A stretch of DNA of 64,000 nt from Marmoricola sp. (lineage in GTDB: Bacteria > Actinomycetota > Actinomycetes > Propionibacteriales > Nocardioidaceae), in the NCBI GenBank assembly GCA_025964775.1, contig JAOPYE010000009.1, positions 111,929 through 175,928 on the forward strand, given 5' to 3'. The notes under the pieces are model-generated. The model did no database searches. It was not told the origin of the DNA and saw nothing but the letters and a program-made list of their open reading frames with translations. The position numbers were made by a program, and so were the translations under genes. Shown piece after piece: positions 17,173 through 24,754 of this stretch (positions within the stretch are counted from its first letter, which is position 1; each line of letters opens with the position of its first letter).

Positions 17173-18341
17173 CTCGGGTTGAACGCGTCCCGCATGCGCC
17201 CGAACAGGCCCTTGTGGGCGGGCTGGATCCGGCCGTCCGGCGACTCCTCGTTGCGCAGCCCGGCGAGCTCGCGGAGCAGCTCCTCCTGGCGTTCGTCGAG
17301 CTTGGTGGGCGTCTCCACCTCGATCATGACCACCACGTCACCCCGCGCCTGGCTGCGCAGGCTCGGGACACCACGTCCACGCAGGACGTGCTCGGTGCCC
17401 GACTGGGTGCCGGGCTTCACGTCGAGCGTGACCGACCGCTCGATGTCGATGCCCTCGGCCTCCAGATCGGCCTCCAGCAGCGGCAGCTCGATCGACGTAC
17501 CCAGTGCGGCGGCGGTCATCGGTACGGCGACCCGGCACTGCAGGTTCAGTCCCTCACGGGTGAAGATCTTGTGCGGGGCGACGTTGATCTCGACGTACAG
17601 GTCGCCGGGCTGCCCGCCTCCCGGGCCGACCTCGCCCTCGCCGCTGAGCTGGACCCTGGTCCCCGTGTCGACGCCGGGTGGGATCTTGACGGTGATCGCG
17701 CGACGCGAGCGGACCCGTCCGTCACCGGCGCAGTCGCGGCAGGGGTCCGGGATGATCTCGCCGTACCCGCGACAGGCCGCACACGGACGCAGGGTCCGGA
17801 CCTCGCCGAGGAACGAGCGCTGCACGTGCTGGACCTCGCCACGGCCGTGGCAGGTCTCGCAGGTCACCGGACGCGAGCCCTCGGCCGCACCCGATCCCTG
17901 GCAGGTCGTGCAGAGCACGGCGGTGTCGACCTTGAGCTCGCGGGTAGCACCGAACGCGGCCTCCGCCAGCTCGAGGTCGAGCCGGACCAGGGCGTCCTGC
18001 CCCCGGCGCTGGCGCGACCGCGGACCACGGGTCTGGGGCTGGCCGCCGAAGAACGCGTCCATGATGTCGGTGAACGAGAAGCCGGCGCCCTGGCCGAAGC
18101 CCCCGGCACCACCGCCGAACGGGTCGCCGCCGAGGTCGTAGATCCGGCGCTTCTCAGGATCGGAGAGGATCTCGTACGCCGCCGAGACCTCCTTGAACCG
18201 CTCCTGGGCACCGGGGTCGGAGTTGACGTCCGGGTGGTACTGGCGCGCAAGTCGCCGATACGCCTTCTTCAGGGCATCGGCATCAGCATCACGATCGACG
18301 CCGAGGATGGCGTAGGGGTCGGTTGACATTCCTGGGGTCAC
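17169..18341 (-). CDS. dnaJ: chaperone DnaJ (second actinobacterial type)
   Basis: 390-aa DnaJ co-chaperone. J domain with HPD in [11 protein letters not shown], a Gly/Phe-rich linker ([15 protein letters not shown]), and four CxxCxGxG-type zinc repeats ([32 protein letters not shown]) precede the client-binding C-terminal domains. The GTG at 18341 sits after an AAAAGGA ribosome-binding site; ATG 18329 is an alternative. It lies nine bases behind hrcA and is therefore under HrcA/CIRCE control. Confidence 0.96.
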   Translation of the reverse strand: MTPGMSTDPYAILGVDRDADADALKKAYRRLARQYHPDVNSDPGAQERFKEVSAAYEILSDPEKRRIYDLGGDPFGGGAGGFGQGAGFSFTDIMDAFFGGQPQTRGPRSRQRRGQDALVRLDLELAEAAFGATRELKVDTAVLCTTCQGSGAAEGSRPVTCETCHGRGEVQHVQRSFLGEVRTLRPCAACRGYGEIIPDPCRDCAGDGRVRSRRAITVKIPPGVDTGTRVQLSGEGEVGPGGGQPGDLYVEINVAPHKIFTREGLNLQCRVAVPMTAAALGTSIELPLLEADLEAEGIDIERSVTLDVKPGTQSGTEHVLRGRGVPSLRSQARGDVVVMIEVETPTKLDERQEELLRELAGLRNEESPDGRIQPAHKGLFGRMRDAFNPR

Positions 18342-18350
18342 GCGTCCTTT

Positions 18351-19373
18351 TCAGGCTTCATCGAGGATGGTGGAGACGTAGCGGGCAACGGCGCGCACAG
18401 CGGCCATGGTTCCGGGGTAGTCCATCCGCGTCGGGCCCACGATGCCGAGCGAGGACAGCGCGCCGTCGGACGCGCCGTAGCCGGTGGCGACCACGGAGGT
18501 CGAGGCCAGCGGCTCGTAGGGACCTTCCGCACCGATGCGGACGGTGACCTGGGAGGACGAGGTCGCCTCGCCGAGGAGCTTGAGCAGGACGACGTGCTCC
18601 TCCAGGGCCTCGAGCATCGGCTTGATGGTCATCTCGAAGCTGTCGCCGAAGCGGGCCAGGTTGGCGGTGCCGCCCACGACCACCCGTTCGTCGGAACCGT
18701 GGTCCGACATCGCCTCGACGAGGGCGGCCACGACGACCGCGTAGGTACGGGTCGTCTCGGCAGCCACCTGGTCCGGGAGCTCGCCGAGTGCCGCTGCGGC
18801 CTCACCGATCCGCTCGCCGGCTGCAGCGGCGTTGGTCCGGATCCGGAGCTCACCGAGCAGGTCGTCGGTCAGTTCCAGCGGCACCTCGACCACGCGTTGC
18901 TCGACCCGGCCGGTCGACAGGATCAGTACGGCGAGCAGCCGCGAGGTGCTCAGTGCCACCAGCTCGATGTGCCGGACGGTCGACCGGGCCAGCGTCGGGT
19001 ACTGGACGATCGCGACCTGCTGGGTGAGCTGCGCCAGCAGACGCACGCTGCGCTGGACGACGTCGTCGAGGTCGTGGGCTCCTTCCAGGAAGCCCGAGAT
19101 CGCGCGCTTCTCGGCGGCCGACATCGGCTTGAGGTTGGTCAGGCGGTCGACGAAGAACCGGTAGCCCTTGTCGGTGGGGATGCGGCCTGCACTGGTGTGC
19201 GGCTGGGCGATCAGCCCTTCCTCCTCCAGCGCGGCCATGTCGTTGCGAACGGTCGCCGGCGAGACACCCAGCTGGTGCCGCTCCACGAGGGCCTTGCTGC
19301 CGACCGGCTCCTGGGTGGCCACGTAGTCCTCGACGATCGCGCGGAGCACGGCGAGCTTGCGGTCCTCGACCAT
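18351..19373 (-). CDS. hrcA: heat-inducible transcription repressor HrcA
   Basis: 340-aa repressor of heat-shock genes; it binds CIRCE operators and needs GroEL for activity. The N-terminal winged helix is visible in [20 protein letters not shown] and [19 protein letters not shown], followed by the GAF-like HrcA domain ([16 protein letters not shown] is diagnostic). ATG 19373 is chosen because GAGAGGAG lies just upstream; a longer frame would overlap the CIRCE element. It is autoregulated through that element. Confidence 0.96.
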   Translation of the reverse strand: MVEDRKLAVLRAIVEDYVATQEPVGSKALVERHQLGVSPATVRNDMAALEEEGLIAQPHTSAGRIPTDKGYRFFVDRLTNLKPMSAAEKRAISGFLEGAHDLDDVVQRSVRLLAQLTQQVAIVQYPTLARSTVRHIELVALSTSRLLAVLILSTGRVEQRVVEVPLELTDDLLGELRIRTNAAAAGERIGEAAAALGELPDQVAAETTRTYAVVVAALVEAMSDHGSDERVVVGGTANLARFGDSFEMTIKPMLEALEEHVVLLKLLGEATSSSQVTVRIGAEGPYEPLASTSVVATGYGASDGALSSLGIVGPTRMDYPGTMAAVRAVARYVSTILDEA

Positions 19374-19411
19374 GGCCGGCTCCTCTCGTCGTGCGGCGTC
19401 CGGTGCCGGGG

Positions 19412-19438
19412 TTGGCACTCACGGTTGCGGAGTGCCAA
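19412..19438. promoter_or_regulatory. CIRCE operator (HrcA binding site)
   Basis: TTGGCACTC - 9 bases - GAGTGCCAA: perfect 9-base arms of the CIRCE type (consensus TTAGCACTC-N9-GAGTGCTAA, with the third position changed symmetrically on both arms). It lies 39 bases upstream of the hrcA start, just downstream of a TAGACT -10, where bound HrcA would block transcription. Confidence 0.93.
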
Positions 19439-19443
19439 GTCTA
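19438..19443 (-). promoter_or_regulatory. -10 TAGACT of hrcA-dnaJ-rsmE
   Basis: TAGACT on the minus strand abuts CIRCE; the predicted transcription start falls inside the operator. Confidence 0.5.
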
Positions 19444-19462
19444 CTAGGCCGTTCCTGCCGCT

Positions 19463-19468
19463 TAGGGT
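19463..19468 (+). promoter_or_regulatory. -10 TAGGGT, leaderless, MBL hydrolase
   Basis: TAGGGT, six bases before the GTG at 19475; the identical TAGGGTGACGCC context precedes 33170. Confidence 0.6.
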
Positions 19469-19474
19469 GACGCC

Positions 19475-20341
19475 GTGGCCACATTCGAGGAGATCGCTGA
19501 TCGGGTGTGGGTGGCGCGCCACGAGTGGTTCGACGTGAACGTCGGCCTCATCGCCGGTTCGGCGGGTCTGGTGCTCGTGGACACGAACGCCTCCGCATCC
19601 ATCGCGCGCGAGGTCCTGGCCGAGGTACGCCGGATCTCGCACGCTCCCCTGCTCGCGGCCGTCAACACGCATGTGCACTTCGACCACACCCTCGGCAACG
19701 GTGTCTTCGCCGAGGCAGGTGCCGAGCTGGTCGCCCACGAGGCTGCGGCCGCGGCACTCGTCGAACACGTCGCCGCGATCCGAGTGCAAGCCGCAGCCGA
19801 GACCGACCCGCGGTTCACCGACCTGGTCGCCACCGATCCGGTCGTGCCGGAGCTGACCTTCTCCTCGGCGAAGGCACTGGATCTCGGCGATCGGGTGATC
19901 GAGCTGATCCACCCCGGTCGTGGCCACACGGCCGGCGACCTGGTGGTGCGGATTCCGTCGGCGGACGGCTCGGCGGCCGCGCTCTTCGCCGGCGACCTGG
20001 TCGAGGAGTCAGCGCAGCGGTCGGCCGTCCCCGGCCTGGGCTCTGACAGCTATCCGATGGACTGGCCGGCCTCGCTCGACCTCGTGATCACCCTGATCAC
20101 CGGCGGCACAGCGGTCGTGCCGGGCCACGGATCGGTGATCGATCTCGATTTCGTTCAGGAGCAGCGCTCGGCCCTCGGGGTCGTCGCCGAGACGATCCGC
20201 GACCTTGCCGGCCGCGGGGTGCCGCTGGACCAGGCCCTCGAGGCTGCCGACTGGCCCTATCCGCGGGAGGAATTGGCCGACGCCGTACGCCGGGGCTACG
20301 AACAGCTCCCCAGCGCACGGCGCCAGCTTCCGTTGATCTAG
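19475..20341 (+). CDS. MBL-fold metallo-hydrolase
   Basis: 288-aa metallo-beta-lactamase-fold hydrolase with a two-metal site: NTHVHFDHTLGN (HxHxDH), a further His in HPGRGHTAGDLVV, the bridging Asp in LFAGDLVEES, and a distal His in VVPGHGSVID. It resembles glyoxalase-II/SoxH-type subfamilies; the physiological substrate cannot be assigned. It starts with GTG and has no Shine-Dalgarno. Divergent from hrcA and unlikely to share its control. Confidence 0.87.
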   Translation: MATFEEIADRVWVARHEWFDVNVGLIAGSAGLVLVDTNASASIAREVLAEVRRISHAPLLAAVNTHVHFDHTLGNGVFAEAGAELVAHEAAAAALVEHVAAIRVQAAAETDPRFTDLVATDPVVPELTFSSAKALDLGDRVIELIHPGRGHTAGDLVVRIPSADGSAAALFAGDLVEESAQRSAVPGLGSDSYPMDWPASLDLVITLITGGTAVVPGHGSVIDLDFVQEQRSALGVVAETIRDLAGRGVPLDQALEAADWPYPREELADAVRRGYEQLPSARRQLPLI

Positions 20342-20352
20342 TCAGCAGGTAT

Positions 20353-20763
20353 TCAGCACGCCCAGCCACGAGGGCCGCCGCGCCAGTGACCCCAGTGCCG
20401 CCTGCGGGGCAGGAAGACCAGCAGCACGACAGCCAGCACGATCAGCGGGACCCACGGGAAGTGGCCGGTGACGGCCAGCACGATCGCGCCGATCAGCAGG
20501 AACGGGAACAGCGGGAACGGCAGCCAGGCCCGTCGGTACAGCCGCGGTCGCGGCGACCGCAACGGGCGAAGGTCGGCGAAGACCGGCCCGAGGTCACCGT
20601 GGGTCCGAGCCGTGCGGACCGCGTCGCTGCGCTCCTCGAGCTCGGCACTGTCGATCCGGCCGCGCGCGTGCTGCCTGCGAAGGTCCCGCAGGGCGGCCTT
20701 GCGCTCGGCATCGCCGAGACGCAGGTTTCCCGCGTATGGATTGCCGGTGTACCAGCTGGACAT
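20353..20763 (-). CDS. DUF1707 (SHOCT-like) membrane protein
   Basis: 136-aa small membrane protein. An N-terminal DUF1707 motif (LRLGDAERKAALRDLRRQHARGRIDSAELEERSDAV) resembles SHOCT oligomerisation modules and is followed by two hydrophobic segments (FPLFPFLLIGAIVLAV, VPLIVLAVVLLVFL) and a basic His/Trp/Gly tail. It lies two bases downstream of the PadR regulator, so it is the probable membrane partner or target under PadR control. Confidence 0.82.
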   Translation of the reverse strand: MSSWYTGNPYAGNLRLGDAERKAALRDLRRQHARGRIDSAELEERSDAVRTARTHGDLGPVFADLRPLRSPRPRLYRRAWLPFPLFPFLLIGAIVLAVTGHFPWVPLIVLAVVLLVFLPRRRHWGHWRGGPRGWAC

Positions 20764-20765
20764 GA

Positions 20766-21437
20766 TCACTCCTCTTCGGACGCGTCGGGCCCCTCGGCGA
20801 GGAGTCCGTAGAGCTTGCGGCGGGTGTCGGCGAGGATGTCGACGGCCTTCGCCTGCTGGGCCGGTGTACCGGCGGTGGCGACCTGGACGATCGCGCCCAC
20901 GGTCTGCTTGATCACCTGGCGCAGGTCGGCGTGCGATTCGTCGACGACCTCGTCCTCGTCGAAGGCCACCCAGACGGCGGCGATCTCGTCGGCGTTCTCG
21001 GCGACGTGGGCACGGCCGGCCTCGGTCAACTGGACGGTCTTGCGACCGGCCGGCGCGTCCTCGACCAGGCCTTCGTCGGCAAGCTGGGCGATCGTCGGGT
21101 ACACCGAGCCGGGGCTCGGCTTCCATGCGTCCTCGGTGCGCTCGGCGATCTGCTGGATCACCTGGTACCCGTTGATCGGCTCGCCCGACTGGGCCAGGAC
21201 GTCGAGGATCGCGGAACGCACGTCGCCACGGCGGACCCGCGAGCGACGTGGCCCACGGCCACCGCCCGGACCACCGAACTGCGGTCCGAACATCTCGCCG
21301 ACCCACGGCGGCGGGCCGCCCATCGGGCCACCCCATCCGCCGCGGTGACCGCGGCGTCCGTGGCCGCGTTGGCGGCGTACTGCTTCAACCTGGGCTGCGT
21401 CGAACGGAGCCCACTGAGTGTTGTTTCGGTTGTTCAT
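20766..21437 (-). CDS. PadR family transcriptional regulator
   Basis: 223-aa regulator. A Gly/Pro/His/Trp-rich N-terminus (about residues 20-65) precedes the winged helix with SAILDVLAQSGEPINGYQVI, PSPGSVYPTIAQLADEGLV and VQLTEAGRAHV, the PadR pattern; the C-terminal helices are for dimerisation. AAGGAG lies ahead of the ATG. Upstream is a 24-base palindrome that is very likely its own operator, so autorepression is expected. Confidence 0.92.
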   Translation of the reverse strand: MNNRNNTQWAPFDAAQVEAVRRQRGHGRRGHRGGWGGPMGGPPPWVGEMFGPQFGGPGGGRGPRRSRVRRGDVRSAILDVLAQSGEPINGYQVIQQIAERTEDAWKPSPGSVYPTIAQLADEGLVEDAPAGRKTVQLTEAGRAHVAENADEIAAVWVAFDEDEVVDESHADLRQVIKQTVGAIVQVATAGTPAQQAKAVDILADTRRKLYGLLAEGPDASEEE

Positions 21438-21506
21438 TGCTTTCTCCTTGCATCGGGATCGAGGCGGCGTCCGCGGCCTGGTGCCGTGGTCGCCGATCTT
21501 CTCGAT

Positions 21507-21530
21507 GTGTTAACGATATATCGCGAACAC
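21507..21530. promoter_or_regulatory. palindromic PadR-type operator
   Basis: GTGTT-AA-CGATATATCG-CG-AACAC: a 24-base dyad, perfect except for the two bases between core and arms. It sits 70-93 bases upstream of padR and is strikingly AT-rich for this genome. It is the probable binding site for the adjacent PadR regulator. Confidence 0.7.
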
Positions 21531-21546
21531 TACCGACACAAGTCAT

Positions 21547-21585
21547 GTTTCGAGACAGGCGCTAGCGCGCCTTCCTCAACAACCG
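21547..21585. repeat. dispersed GTTTCGAGAC...CTCAAC repeat, single unit
   Basis: GTTTCGAGACAGGCGCTAGC followed by GCGCCTTCCTCAACAACCG: one unit of the family, with an inner palindrome GGCGCTAGCGCGCC. It lies in the gap between the DUF3152 gene end and the PadR operator. Confidence 0.8.
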
Positions 21586-21596
21586 CTTCCCGGGAC

Positions 21597-22487
21597 TCAA
21601 CGCGACGTCCAGCGCTCACTCGGCAGTGGGAACGGGTTGAACCGGCAGCCGTGCAGTCCCTTGGACTGCTGCATCATCACCGGGGCGAGTCGCCCCGGCC
21701 CGGGACAGGTGAGGTGACCGTGCCCGAGCCAGTGCCCGGTCTCGTGGTCGACGACCATGTTCTGGTAATCGCGCAGCGGGAGGTGCTGGGCGTTCCAGGC
21801 GGGCGAGGCGTGCAGCCACCGGGTCTGGTTGATCACCACGTAGCGCCCGACGCGGCAGCTCCAGGTCTCGTCGCACGGGTAGCCGAAGCTCGGGACCGAC
21901 GACGCGTTCGCGAGCACGACGGTGAAGTCTCCGCCACGGGCGACCCGACGGAACGCGAAGCCGGCAGCACGCCAGCCGCGCGGGTTGGCATAGGTCTCGG
22001 CCACGAACCTGGCGAACGTCGCCACGTCGGCAGCGACGTGACCCCGGGTGGCGATGCTGTACGTGAACGTCTTGCGGACTCCCACGCGCTGACCGATCGG
22101 CGCCGTGGCTGGCGAGACCACGCTGGAGTCAACGTAGTCCGGACGGCGTGCCACCTCGCGGATCGAGATCCGGTCGCCGAAGAAGCCGACCTTGAGGGCG
22201 AGCGAACGGCCCGTGGCCCCCGGGATCGGCGCACCGTCGCGAAGCCACTGGTAGCTGACGCTGGACGGTGCCAGACTCCACGAACCGGTCGACGCCGTGA
22301 GGGTCCGCCCCCACCTGCGTACACCGGAGATCGTCGGTGCATGCAGGATCGAGAAGACTCCGGGACCGTCCTCAGCGCTCGACCCCGACTGTGCCGGCGC
22401 GCCGCCGGCTGCACCTGCCGAGGTCAGCGGTGACAGCACCGTCATCAGGACGACGACCAGGACCACGACCCAAGATTTCCGTGCCAT
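21597..22487 (-). CDS. secreted DUF3152 protein (zinc-metallopeptidase-like)
   Basis: 296-aa exported protein: signal MARKSWVVVLVVVLMTVLSPL with cleavage near AGA. An Ig-like segment (SVSYQWLRDGAPIPGATG) precedes the DUF3152 domain, which carries VDHETGHWLGHGH (HExxH-like with HETGH plus a downstream His) and conserved Cys pairs (YPCDETWSC, HGC). It may be a peptidase of the metzincin-like type; activity is unproven. The ATG at 22487 has TACGGT seven bases upstream. Confidence 0.83.
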   Translation of the reverse strand: MARKSWVVVLVVVLMTVLSPLTSAGAAGGAPAQSGSSAEDGPGVFSILHAPTISGVRRWGRTLTASTGSWSLAPSSVSYQWLRDGAPIPGATGRSLALKVGFFGDRISIREVARRPDYVDSSVVSPATAPIGQRVGVRKTFTYSIATRGHVAADVATFARFVAETYANPRGWRAAGFAFRRVARGGDFTVVLANASSVPSFGYPCDETWSCRVGRYVVINQTRWLHASPAWNAQHLPLRDYQNMVVDHETGHWLGHGHLTCPGPGRLAPVMMQQSKGLHGCRFNPFPLPSERWTSR

Positions 22488-22494
22488 GACCACG

Positions 22495-22500
22495 ACCGTA
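22495..22500 (-). promoter_or_regulatory. -10 TACGGT, leaderless, DUF3152 gene
   Basis: TACGGT on the minus strand, seven bases before the ATG at 22487. Confidence 0.55.
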
Positions 22501-22556
22501 CGTCGCCCGGCACTGGTTCACCCGCGAGTCTGCGCAACTCTCCACGTCGCAGTGCC

Positions 22557-22562
22557 TAGCGT
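22557..22562 (+). promoter_or_regulatory. -10 TAGCGT, leaderless, DUF3097 gene
   Basis: TAGCGT, seven bases before the GTG at 22570, divergent from the DUF3152 promoter. Confidence 0.55.
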
Positions 22563-22569
22563 TGAGGCG

Positions 22570-23433
22570 GTGACCTTCGATCGCTACGGACCCGACGTCC
22601 TCACCACCGACTGGCGCGCGCCGAAGAACGGCCGCGCTGTCGAGGTGGCCGCAGAGATCGGCCAGGTCGTCGAAGCTGTCTTCGATTCTGGGGTCAAGAC
22701 CGATTTCTGCGGCGAGATCGTCAAGGTCGAGCGCGACCTCGGCACGGTGATCCTCGAGGACCGGCGCAACAAGCGGCGTACCTTCCCGCTCGGCCCCGGC
22801 TTCCTCCTCGACGGCGTGCCGGTGATCCTGGTCGCGCCGACCCGGAAGGGCCCGCAGGCCCCGACACGGACGGCCTCCGGCTCGATCGCCGTCAGCGGCG
22901 CCAAGGCTCGGGTGGCACGGGCCAGCCGGATCTTCGTCGAGGGCCGCCACGATGCCGAACTCGTCGAGAAGGTCTGGGGCGCCGACCTGCGCATCGAGGG
23001 TGTGGTCGTCGAGTACCTCGAGGGCATCGACGACCTCTCGTCACACCTGCGCGACTTCGGCCCGGGACCCGAGCGACGCGTGGGGGTGCTCGTCGACCAC
23101 CTCGTGCCCGGATCGAAGGAGAGCCGGATCGCCCAGTCTGTGCGCAAGTCCCAGATCGGCCGCCACGTCCTGATCGTCGGCCACCCCTACATCGACGTCT
23201 GGGCGGCGGTGAAGCCGCAGCGCATCGGCAAGGAGGCGTGGCCGAGCGTGCCCCGCAACCTGGAGTGGAAGAAGGGCGTGTGCCAGCAGTTCGGCTGGCC
23301 GCACCGCGACCAGGCCGACATCGCCCGCGCGTGGCAGCACATCCTGTCCAAGGTCACCTCGTACGCCGACCTCGAGCCGTCACTGCTCGGCCGGGTCGAG
23401 GAGCTCATCGACTTCGTGACCTTCGGTGGTTGA
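22570..23433 (+). CDS. DUF3097 family protein
   Basis: 287-aa cytoplasmic protein of a conserved actinobacterial family (DUF3097) commonly encoded near hemW. Recognisable segments are RYGPDVLTTDWRAPKNG, SRIFVEGRHDAELVEKVWG and GVLVDHLVPGSKESRIA. The VEGRHDAELVEK and LVDHLVPGSKE segments look like the acidic motifs of a Toprim fold, suggesting a nucleic-acid role (inference). The stop codon TGA lies inside a dispersed repeat (GGTGGTTGAGG), so the C-terminal Gly-Gly comes from the repeat. Confidence 0.83.
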   Translation: MTFDRYGPDVLTTDWRAPKNGRAVEVAAEIGQVVEAVFDSGVKTDFCGEIVKVERDLGTVILEDRRNKRRTFPLGPGFLLDGVPVILVAPTRKGPQAPTRTASGSIAVSGAKARVARASRIFVEGRHDAELVEKVWGADLRIEGVVVEYLEGIDDLSSHLRDFGPGPERRVGVLVDHLVPGSKESRIAQSVRKSQIGRHVLIVGHPYIDVWAAVKPQRIGKEAWPSVPRNLEWKKGVCQQFGWPHRDQADIARAWQHILSKVTSYADLEPSLLGRVEELIDFVTFGG

Positions 23434-23475
23434 GGTGCTCCGGAGCGAGGCACGAGCGCAGGAGCCTCGAAACCC
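23424..23475. repeat. dispersed repeat, inverted copy overlapping DUF3097 stop
   Basis: CGGTGGTTGAGG ... GAGCCTCGAAACCC, inverse orientation to the copy at 23503. The TGA of GGTTGAGG is the stop codon of the upstream gene. Confidence 0.8.
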
Positions 23476-23480
23476 GGTGA

Positions 23481-23501
23481 GCTGACAGCGCGCCTGTCAG
23501 C
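23481..23501. terminator. hairpin between convergent DUF3097 and hemW
   Basis: GCTGACAG-CGCGC-CTGTCAGC: perfect 8-base stem and 5-base loop centred between two inverted repeat copies. No T-run is present; it would act as a bidirectional, factor-independent-like terminator or simply an RNA-stabilising stem. Confidence 0.55.
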
Positions 23502-23502
23502 A

Positions 23503-23543
23503 GGTTTCGAGACAGGCCGTGCCGGCCTTCCTCAACCACCGTG
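23503..23543. repeat. dispersed repeat overlapping hemW stop
   Basis: GGTTTCGAGACAGGCCGTGC continuing to CTTCCTCAACCACCG. The hemW stop codon (23534-23532) is the TGA formed by GGTTGAGG on the minus strand, giving HemW a terminal Gly-Gly like its convergent neighbour. Confidence 0.85.
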
Positions 23544-24737
23544 AAGCAGGTCCCGGACCACCGCATCGGCGAGCAGGCGTCCACTCCGGGTGAGTACGAG
23601 GCGGTCGCCTTCGAGGGTTGCCCGCTGATCGCTCACGACCTCGTCGGCCCGGTCGCGGTCGACCAGGTCCAGGGGAAGCCCGTCGCGCAGCCGGATCTCG
23701 AGCAGTACCCGCTCGGTCCGGCGGGTCTCGTCGTCGAGCACCTCGCGGGCGAAGGCCGGTGACTCGCCGGCCGCGAGCCGGGCGGCGTACGCAGTCGGGT
23801 GCTTGACGTTCCACCAGCGCACGCCCCCGACGTGTGCATGAGCGCCCGGCCCGATCCCGAGCCAGTTCGCCGACGTCCAGTAGAGCTCGTTGTGCCGGCA
23901 CCGTGCGTCCTCGGCACGCGCCCAGTTCGACACCTCGTACCAACCGAGCCCGGCCTGGGCGAACTCCTCGTCGGCGAGCGCGTACTTGTCGGCGAGGTCG
24001 TCCTCCTCGGGCATCGGCAGCACACCCGATCGCACCTGACGAGCGAGGGCGGTGCCGTCCTCCACGATCAGCGAGTACGCCGAGACATGGTCGGGCGCGC
24101 ACGCGAGCGCGGCGTCGATCGACCGCTGCCAGTCGCTCAGCGACTCCCCCGGGGTCCCGTAGATCAGGTCCAGGCTGACCTGCTCGAAGCCCGCCTCCCG
24201 CGCCCAGGAGACTGCTTGCGGGACGCGCTCGGGATCATGGGTCCGATCGAGGGTGGCGAGGACCGACGGAACCGCCGACTGCATCCCGAAGGAGATCCGG
24301 GTGAACCCTCCGGCCCGCAGCTCCGCGAGGCTCTCGGGCGAGACGCTGTCGGGATTGGCTTCGGTGGTGACCTCCGCATCCGGTACCAGGCCGAACCGTT
24401 CCCGGACGGCTCCGAGCATGGCCACGAGGTCGGCGCTGGGCAGCAAGGTCGGTGTGCCGCCGCCGAAGAAGACGGTCTCGACCGTCGGTGCACCCGCCAG
24501 TACGCCGGCGAGCAGGTCCACCTCGGCGATCGCCGAGGCCGCGTACGACGCCTGCGACGCACCGCCGCCGAGCTCGGTTGCCGTGTAGGTGTTGAAGTCG
24601 CAGTAGCCGCAGCGGACCGAGCAGTACGGCACGTGCAGGTAGACGCCGAGCCTGTGCGAGTCCAGTTCGGCCAGCGCGGCAGCCGGCAAAGATCCGTCCC
24701 GCGGCGCGGCTTCGCCGTCAGGCAGGGTCGATGGCAC
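23532..24737 (-). CDS. hemW: radical SAM heme chaperone HemW
   Basis: 401-aa radical-SAM protein related to oxygen-independent coproporphyrinogen oxidase but of the heme-chaperone type. The cluster motif is CSVRCGYCDF (CxxxCxxC), preceded by LGVYLHVPY; FFGGGTPTLLP and TTEANPDSV are the glycine-rich and substrate-binding segments. A C-terminal HemN_C domain ends the protein. GTG start, with TAGCCT five bases upstream and no ribosome-binding site. The lepA/hemW/hrcA neighbourhood is typical of Gram-positive bacteria. Confidence 0.93.
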   Translation of the reverse strand: MPSTLPDGEAAPRDGSLPAAALAELDSHRLGVYLHVPYCSVRCGYCDFNTYTATELGGGASQASYAASAIAEVDLLAGVLAGAPTVETVFFGGGTPTLLPSADLVAMLGAVRERFGLVPDAEVTTEANPDSVSPESLAELRAGGFTRISFGMQSAVPSVLATLDRTHDPERVPQAVSWAREAGFEQVSLDLIYGTPGESLSDWQRSIDAALACAPDHVSAYSLIVEDGTALARQVRSGVLPMPEEDDLADKYALADEEFAQAGLGWYEVSNWARAEDARCRHNELYWTSANWLGIGPGAHAHVGGVRWWNVKHPTAYAARLAAGESPAFAREVLDDETRRTERVLLEIRLRDGLPLDLVDRDRADEVVSDQRATLEGDRLVLTRSGRLLADAVVRDLLHGG

Positions 24738-24742
24738 CCGGT

Positions 24743-24748
24743 GAGGCT
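24743..24748 (-). promoter_or_regulatory. -10 TAGCCT, leaderless, hemW
   Basis: TAGCCT on the minus strand, five bases before the GTG at 24737. Confidence 0.45.
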
Positions 24749-24754
24749 ACCGAC

